A stretch of 64,000 bases of DNA from Streptomyces sp. NBC_00178 (lineage in GTDB: Bacteria > Actinomycetota > Actinomycetes > Streptomycetales > Streptomycetaceae): NCBI RefSeq assembly GCF_036206005.1, contig NZ_CP108143.1:5485501-5549500 (forward strand), given 5' to 3'. The position numbers were made by a program, and so were the translations under genes. Every line of letters begins with the position of its first letter. Position 1 is the stretch's first letter. Shown here one piece after another: positions 59,306 through 64,000 of this stretch. The notes under the pieces were generated by a model, which was not told the DNA's origin, made no database searches, and saw nothing but the letters and a program-made list of their open reading frames with translations.

Positions 59306-59845
59306 GTGTCAGGGCTCTTCGACATTCTGGTGATCTGCGCGGTCGTCGCGCTTCTCGTCGTGCGCCAGTTCTCCGCGCAGCGAGTCGGTGACGAGAGGCG
59401 CTGGTGGCTGCTGCCGGCCGTTCTGACGCTCGTCGCCCTGAAGAACGACGGTGTTCTCGACCCTCGTCACGAAGCCATGTCCGGTGCCATGCTCGGTGCG
59501 GGTCTGCTGGTGGGGCTGGTCACGGGCGCGGGATGGGGCTGGACCGCCCGGCTGTGGCAGGAGCCCGACGCGTCGGTCTGGAGCCAGGGGACCAAGGCCA
59601 CCTTCTTCGTATGGGCCGCGGGAATGGGCCTGCGCGTCTCTCTGGCTGCCGTCACCCTCGCCCTCGGCATACATCAGGGCACGGCGGCCCTTCTCGTGTC
59701 GCTGGCGGCGATGCTGCTCGCCCGTAGTGGCGTGCTGGTCCTGCGGGCCCGGGAACTGCGCGAGCAGTACGGTGTCGCAGTCGGTGTCGCTGCGGGCGTC
59801 ATGCCGCCGACGCCCGCGCAGAGCATGGGGAAGGGCCGCGCGTGA
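59306..59845 (+). CDS. DUF1453/CcdC-like membrane protein
   Basis: 179 residues with five or six membrane segments: ILVICAVVALLVVRQF, WLLPAVLTLVAL, AMLGAGLLVGLVTGAGWGW, FFVWAAGMGLRVSLAAVTLAL and TAALLVSLAAMLLARSGVLVL. The pattern fits the DUF1453/CcdC family of small membrane proteins. The GTG has CGGAGG five bases upstream. Its stop overlaps the histidine kinase start by 4 bp (GTGA), so the two are translationally coupled. It may be an accessory sensor for that kinase; this is inference. Confidence 0.72.
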   Translation: MSGLFDILVICAVVALLVVRQFSAQRVGDERRWWLLPAVLTLVALKNDGVLDPRHEAMSGAMLGAGLLVGLVTGAGWGWTARLWQEPDASVWSQGTKATFFVWAAGMGLRVSLAAVTLALGIHQGTAALLVSLAAMLLARSGVLVLRARELREQYGVAVGVAAGVMPPTPAQSMGKGRA

Positions 59846-61005
59846 TGCGGAGTACGTGGACGAGCTGGCCGTCGAGAGAAGCTCTCACCCGTGCGCCTCA
59901 GGCTCGCAGCCGGGTAGCGATCGCGCGGTTCGTGTGGAGCGCGGTGCTGATCGGTCTGCTCTGGTCCGCCTTCTCGGACGGCCGGTTCGCGCTCTGGCAG
60001 ATCGCGATCGGTCTGGTGCTGACAGCCGGCTGTGCCATGGCCGCCAGAGCGTATTTCCGTACCACCAGGGAGCATCGGCTGTGGCCGTCTCTCGGCCTGC
60101 TGGTGTTGCTGGTGGCGGTGGCGTTCGGTGCTCTGGAGGCCGGTGCGGGCGCGCTCGCGGTGGCGCTGTGGTGCGGCTGCGCCGTGATCGCACTGGAACG
60201 CCTCCCGCTGTCGGCCGGGGTACCCCTGACAGCGGTGGCGCTCGTCGCCTATGCCGTCGTGAAACAGGACGGCTGGATGACCACCGCCATCACCACGGGC
60301 AGCCTCTGCCTGGGCGGGTACGTGCTGCGACTCGACGCCGAGGCCCGTGGCAGTTCCCAGCGGCTCCTCGCCCAGGAGCGGGCCGCCCGCGAAGCTGAGG
60401 CAGGGACGGCGGCGCTGGCGGAGAGATCCAGGATCGCCCGCGAGATCCACGACGTACTCGCCCACAGCCTCTCCGCGCAACTGGTGCATCTGGAGGCGGC
60501 CAGGCTGCTGATCGAGCGGGAGCCTGCCGGGCCGTTCCGTGATCAGGTGCTGGAGAGGGTGGTGGCCGCGCGGGCCATGGCGCGTGAGGGCCTTGCCGAG
60601 ACGCGTCAGGCGCTTTCCGCGCTGCGCGGGGAGATGACTCCGGTGGAGGAGTTCCTGAGACAACTGGTAGCCGGCGAGCCGGCCGAGCTATCCGTGGCGG
60701 GGGAGCGCAGGGAACTGTCCGCAGAGGCGTCGCAGACGGTTCGCAGGGTCGCCCAGGAGGCGGTGACGAACACCCGGAAGCACGCCCCAGGGGCCGCCGT
60801 GTTCGTTCGCCTTGAGTACGGGCCGGAGTCCGTGGCACTGGAGGTTCGGGACGCCGGGGGCAACCGTCCCGGCGCGGAGCTCGCTGACAGTGGGTCCGGC
60901 TACGGTCTTCTCGGGATGAGAGAGCGCGCCGAACTGCTCGGCGGCACCCTGGAGGCAAGACCGGACGAGGAGGGATTCGTGGTGAGTCTGCGGGTGCCCG
61001 CGTGA
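59842..61005 (+). CDS. NarL-type sensor histidine kinase
   Basis: 387 residues. About five to six membrane segments without a large extracellular domain. Then the HisKA_3 dimerisation box ERSRIAREIHDVLAHSLSAQ with the phosphorylated His, and the ATPase QEAVTNTRKHAPG, DAGGNRPG and GYGLLGMRERAELLGG. Such intramembrane-sensing kinases often detect membrane stress or a neighbouring transporter. Start GTG overlaps the upstream gene, and its stop overlaps the regulator gene by 4 bp. Confidence 0.9.
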   Translation: MMRSTWTSWPSREALTRAPQARSRVAIARFVWSAVLIGLLWSAFSDGRFALWQIAIGLVLTAGCAMAARAYFRTTREHRLWPSLGLLVLLVAVAFGALEAGAGALAVALWCGCAVIALERLPLSAGVPLTAVALVAYAVVKQDGWMTTAITTGSLCLGGYVLRLDAEARGSSQRLLAQERAAREAEAGTAALAERSRIAREIHDVLAHSLSAQLVHLEAARLLIEREPAGPFRDQVLERVVAARAMAREGLAETRQALSALRGEMTPVEEFLRQLVAGEPAELSVAGERRELSAEASQTVRRVAQEAVTNTRKHAPGAAVFVRLEYGPESVALEVRDAGGNRPGAELADSGSGYGLLGMRERAELLGGTLEARPDEEGFVVSLRVPA

Positions 61006-61679
61006 CCGCGCGGGTGGTGGTCGCCGACGACCAGTCGGTGGTCCGCGAGGGCATTGTCATGCTGCTGGGACTGCTGCCGGGTATCGAGGTCGTGGGAGCG
61101 GCCAAGGACGGGGAGGAAGCACTCGCCCTCGTCGAGGAGAAGGCGCCCGACGTGGTCCTGATGGATCTCCGCATGCCGAGATGCGATGGGGTCGAGGCGA
61201 CTCGTCGGATCCGGCGTGAGCATCCGCGTACCCAGGTGGTCGTCCTCACGACCTTCGCCGACGACGACTCGCTGTTCACGGCTCTGCAGGCGGGTGCTCG
61301 CGGCTATCTGACCAAGGACGCCCGTGGCGAGGAGATCGCGCAGGCCATCTCGGCGGTGCTGTCGGGTGAGGCGGGGCTGTCACCGAAGGTGCAGCGCAGG
61401 CTGCTCGAGCGGGTCACCGCGCAGGCAGTCCTGTCGGGTTCCCCCGCCCCGGCCGAACTGCCCGACGGGATCACGCCCCGCGAGGCCGAGGTGCTGATCC
61501 TCATCGCGGACGGACTCTCCAACGCGGAGATCGCCCGCACGCTCCACATCTCGCGCGCCACGGTGAAGACGCACATCAACAACCTCTTCGCCAAGACGGG
61601 AGCGCGCGACAGGACAGGAGCCGTGCGCTATGCCTACGGAAGGGGGATCGCACACCCGCCCGGGACTTCCGTCACCTGA
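61002..61679 (+). CDS. NarL/LuxR-type response regulator
   Basis: 225 residues. Receiver domain with acidic pair DDQ near residue 8, phosphoacceptor Asp in VVLMDLRMPRCDG, the Thr of VVLTTFADDD and Lys in GYLTKDA. C-terminal helix-turn-helix LTPREAEVLILIADGLSNAEIARTLHISRATVKTHINNLF in two pieces. It is the partner of the upstream kinase through a 4-bp GTGA overlap. The target genes are unknown; the DUF485-symporter pair 96 bp downstream is the first candidate. Confidence 0.92.
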   Translation: MTARVVVADDQSVVREGIVMLLGLLPGIEVVGAAKDGEEALALVEEKAPDVVLMDLRMPRCDGVEATRRIRREHPRTQVVVLTTFADDDSLFTALQAGARGYLTKDARGEEIAQAISAVLSGEAGLSPKVQRRLLERVTAQAVLSGSPAPAELPDGITPREAEVLILIADGLSNAEIARTLHISRATVKTHINNLFAKTGARDRTGAVRYAYGRGIAHPPGTSVT

Positions 61680-61775
61680 AATGGTGAAGCACCACGAATG
61701 AAGTGCCCGGGATCTTCCCGATCTGCCCATTCTTGGCTACGCGGCCGAAAAGGCACGTGGACAAGGGAGTTGTCG

Positions 61776-62252
61776 GTGGAGAAGGAAGCTGGGCCGGACG
61801 CCGCAGGACTGCGGCTCGACGACCCGTGGTACGAGGCGCCGGCTGCCGGGTGGGGCGAGCCGGACGGCGCGGGAGGCAGCGCGGCCGGGGACGGCTGGTC
61901 CCATGCGGGGGCACGACAGGAGTACAGCGCGGCCGACATCTATCTGGAAGTGCAGAACAGTCCGGCCTTTCGCGAAGTGCGTCGCCGTTACAGGCGGTTC
62001 GTCGTTCCGGCGGCTGCCGCGTTCCTGCTCTGGTACCTCGCGTACGTCATCGCGGCCACCACGGCTCATGGCCTGATGGCGCGCCCTGTGGCCGGGGTGC
62101 TCAACGTGGCGATGCTGGCAGGTCTGGGGCAGTTCCTGACGACCTTCCTCCTCACCTGGGCGTATGCGCGTCACGCGCGGTTGCACCGTGACCGGGCGGC
62201 GTTGGAACTGCGTTGGGAGACCCAGGAGATGACAAGAGGGATCAGCCGGTGA
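61776..62252 (+). CDS. DUF485 membrane protein, symporter partner
   Basis: 158 residues. An acidic, Gly/Ala-rich N-terminus of about 60 residues, then the DUF485 core YLEVQNSPAFREVRRRYRRFV and two membrane segments (VVPAAAAFLLWYLAYVIAAT and VLNVAMLAGLGQFLTTFLLTW). Such YjcH-like proteins accompany acetate permeases. The GTG follows GGGAG by six bases, and its stop overlaps the symporter start by 4 bp. Confidence 0.88.
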   Translation: MEKEAGPDAAGLRLDDPWYEAPAAGWGEPDGAGGSAAGDGWSHAGARQEYSAADIYLEVQNSPAFREVRRRYRRFVVPAAAAFLLWYLAYVIAATTAHGLMARPVAGVLNVAMLAGLGQFLTTFLLTWAYARHARLHRDRAALELRWETQEMTRGISR

Positions 62253-63841
62253 GCGGGAACCACCAGACGCTGGCACTGCTGCTGTTCAGCGTGTTCATCG
62301 CCGTCACGCTCGGCATCACGACCTGGGTGAGCCGGAACCGGCAGGGCTCCGCGGAGGAGTTCTACGCCGGGGGCCGACTGTTCTCACCCATGGAGAACGG
62401 GTTCGCCATCGCAGGGGACTACATGTCCGCCGCGTCCTTCCTCGGCATCTCCGGACTGATCGCGCTCTTCGGCTACGACGGCATGCTCTATTCGGTGGGC
62501 TTCCTCGTGGCCTGGCTGGTCGTGCTGCTCCTGGTCGCGGAACTCGTGCGCAACTGCGGGCGTTTCACGCTCGCGGACGTGGTCGCCGCCCGCATGGCGG
62601 AGCGCCCCGTGCGTACGGCGGTGGGGACGTCGTCCGTCACCGTCTCGGTGCTGTACCTCGTGGCGCAGATGGTGGGCGCGGGAAGCCTCGTCGCGCTGCT
62701 TCTGGGGGGCACGAGCGACACCGCCCGGTCCTGGACGGTGGTCGGCGTCGGAGCACTCATGGTGATCTACGTGTCCCTCGGCGGTATGCGTGCGACGACC
62801 TGGATCCAGATCGTCAAGGCCGTCCTGCTCATGGCCGGGGCCGTCGCTCTCACGGTCCTCGTCCTCCTGCACTTCCGAGGGGACTTCAACGCCCTCCTCA
62901 CCACCGCCGCCGACCGCAGTGGTCACGGCAAGGACTTCCTCGCGCCGGGGCTCAGGTACGGAGGCAGTTGGACCGCGCGCTTCGACTTCATCAGCCTCGG
63001 CCTGGCACTCGTCCTCGGAACGGCCGGTCTGCCGCACATCCTGTCGCGCTTCTACACGGTGCCGACGGCGCGCGCGGCCCGTCGATCCGTCGTCTGGTCC
63101 ATCGGACTGATCGGCAGCTTCTACCTGATGACGATCGTCCTGGGCTTCGGAGCTGCCGCGCTCGTGGGTTCGGCCGATGTGCGTGCGTCGAACGCCTCCG
63201 GCAACACGGCGGTTCCGCTGCTGGCGCTCGTCCTGGGAGGCGGGGAGGGCTCGACGGGAGGCACGGTGCTCTTCGCCGTGGTGGCCGCGATCGCCTTCGC
63301 CACGATTCTGGCCGTCGTCGCGGGTATCACCCTCGCTTCCTCCGCCTCCGTCGCCCATGATCTCTACGCCTCCTTCCGGCGGCCGGGCGCCAAGCAGCGC
63401 AGTGAGGTCGCCGTGGCAAGGGTGGCGGCGGCCGGCGTCGGGGTGGTGGCCATCGCACTCGGTCTCCTCGCGCAGAACCTGAACGTCGCCTTCCTCGTGG
63501 GGCTTGCCTTCGCGGTCGCCGCTTCGGCCAACCTCCCGGCGTTGCTCTACTCGCTGTTCTGGCGGAACTTCACCACCCGGGGAGCGGTCTGGGCGGTGTA
63601 CGGAGGTCTGGTCCCCGCGATCCTGCTCGTGCTGCTCTCGCCGGTCGTCAGCGGAGGGCCCACGTCGCTCTTCCCCGGTATGGACTTCGCGGTGTTCCCG
63701 TTGGAGAACCCTGGACTGGTGTCCATCCCGGCCGGATTCCTGGCGGGCTGGATCGGCACCATCACCTCCCCCGAACCTCCGGACACGGCGAAGCACGCGG
63801 AGACGGAGGTCCGGGCGCTCACCGGGGCGGGGGCGGCGTAG
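62249..63841 (+). CDS. Cation/acetate-type sodium:solute symporter
   Basis: 530 residues, about 13 membrane segments. Solute:sodium symporter of the ActP/MctC type: SAEEFYAGGRLFSPMENGFAIAGDYMSAASFLG in pieces, YLVAQMVGAGSLVALL, LALVLGTAGLPHILSRFYTVP and ASSASVAHDLYASF. It likely imports acetate, pyruvate or propionate. AGAGGG is eight bases before the GTG. It is the last complete gene of the window. Confidence 0.9.
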   Translation: MSGNHQTLALLLFSVFIAVTLGITTWVSRNRQGSAEEFYAGGRLFSPMENGFAIAGDYMSAASFLGISGLIALFGYDGMLYSVGFLVAWLVVLLLVAELVRNCGRFTLADVVAARMAERPVRTAVGTSSVTVSVLYLVAQMVGAGSLVALLLGGTSDTARSWTVVGVGALMVIYVSLGGMRATTWIQIVKAVLLMAGAVALTVLVLLHFRGDFNALLTTAADRSGHGKDFLAPGLRYGGSWTARFDFISLGLALVLGTAGLPHILSRFYTVPTARAARRSVVWSIGLIGSFYLMTIVLGFGAAALVGSADVRASNASGNTAVPLLALVLGGGEGSTGGTVLFAVVAAIAFATILAVVAGITLASSASVAHDLYASFRRPGAKQRSEVAVARVAAAGVGVVAIALGLLAQNLNVAFLVGLAFAVAASANLPALLYSLFWRNFTTRGAVWAVYGGLVPAILLVLLSPVVSGGPTSLFPGMDFAVFPLENPGLVSIPAGFLAGWIGTITSPEPPDTAKHAETEVRALTGAGAA

Positions 63842-63927
63842 ACCTCGCCTGGTGCGACGTGGTGCTCAGGTCCGGCCGGCCTATGCCCGGCCTGCTCTGA
63901 CCGCGTCCTACGTGTTCACCGACCGCG

Positions 63928-63953
63928 GCCGCTCGCATCGGCCGCTCGCATCG
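63928..63953 (+). repeat. 13-bp direct repeat, two copies
   Basis: GCCGCTCGCATCG at 63928-63940 is repeated exactly at 63941-63953. It lies in the 159-bp noncoding end of the window after the symporter. Confidence 0.85.
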
Positions 63954-64000
63954 GCCGGTGGGAGCGGGGCCGCTTCTTCGTCCCGTGACGCGGACGCTGC

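Noticed and set aside
1..64000. tRNA, rRNA, CRISPR, insertion sequences and prophage
   Set aside because: Scanned by eye for cloverleaf ends, regular spacer arrays, transposase motifs and integrase genes; none was found, though a small ncRNA could be missed without software.

Overview
The window is chromosomal DNA from a Streptomyces-type actinomycete. The evidence is very high GC with strong third-position GC bias, many GTG and TTG starts, long spurious antisense reading frames, and recognisable genes such as the HrdB principal sigma factor, WhiH, the coenzyme B12-dependent ribonucleotide reductase NrdJ with NrdR, and the gluABCD/gluRK glutamate system. From memory the order resembles the Streptomyces coelicolor core around SCO5774-SCO5830. 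I recognise no phage genes, insertion sequences, tRNA or rRNA genes, or CRISPR arrays. About 51 protein genes are supported.

Layout. 1-5.2 kb: glutamate ABC importer gluABCD (minus strand, gluD cut by the window edge), divergent from the gluRK two-component pair. 5.4-10.3 kb: an orphan TAXI binding protein, then tRNA modification genes miaB and miaA with a dioxygenase-like gene and a small antitoxin-like gene. 10.9-15.1 kb: an accessory four-gene lipid cassette (fatty acyl-AMP ligase, acyl carrier protein, di-iron acyl-ACP desaturase, type II thioesterase) lying between miaA and dapF. This is the most interesting locus. 15.3-23.6 kb: dapF, a RelA/SpoT homologue whose synthetase motifs have drifted, an M1 peptidase, hflX behind a SigR-type promoter, and a secreted protease. 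24-30 kb: a four-gene NRPS-independent siderophore operon with no N-hydroxylase or importer beside it. 30-37.2 kb: a DinG-type helicase, lexA with its operator, and nrdR-nrdJ with paired NrdR boxes. 37.4-42.8 kb: TerD protein, YdbC-like protein, histidine phosphatase, ADP-ribosylglycohydrolase and a large membrane protein. 43.4-50.5 kb: rnhB, a hypothetical gene that seems to start with ATT, a RecQ-phosphoribosyltransferase fusion, a DUF4192 protein and an NrtR-type regulator. 50.6-55.3 kb: an ABC exporter, whiH and hrdB. 55.4-63.8 kb: a secreted trypsin, a small zinc-ribbon protein, parE, and a run of coupled genes (DUF1453 protein, histidine kinase, response regulator, DUF485 protein, acetate-type symporter).

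How the genes work together. Nutrient uptake (glutamate, iron, acetate-like monocarboxylates) sits beside nucleotide and DNA-stress functions (NrdRJ, LexA, helicases, RNase HII, topoisomerase IV) and development and global transcription (WhiH, HrdB). Several genes appear to be leaderless, with a -10 element ending six or seven bases before the start codon. Convergent genes are usually separated by long perfect hairpins. Gene and motif identities come from reading the sequence. No database search was run, so family names rest on motif recognition and are graded by confidence.
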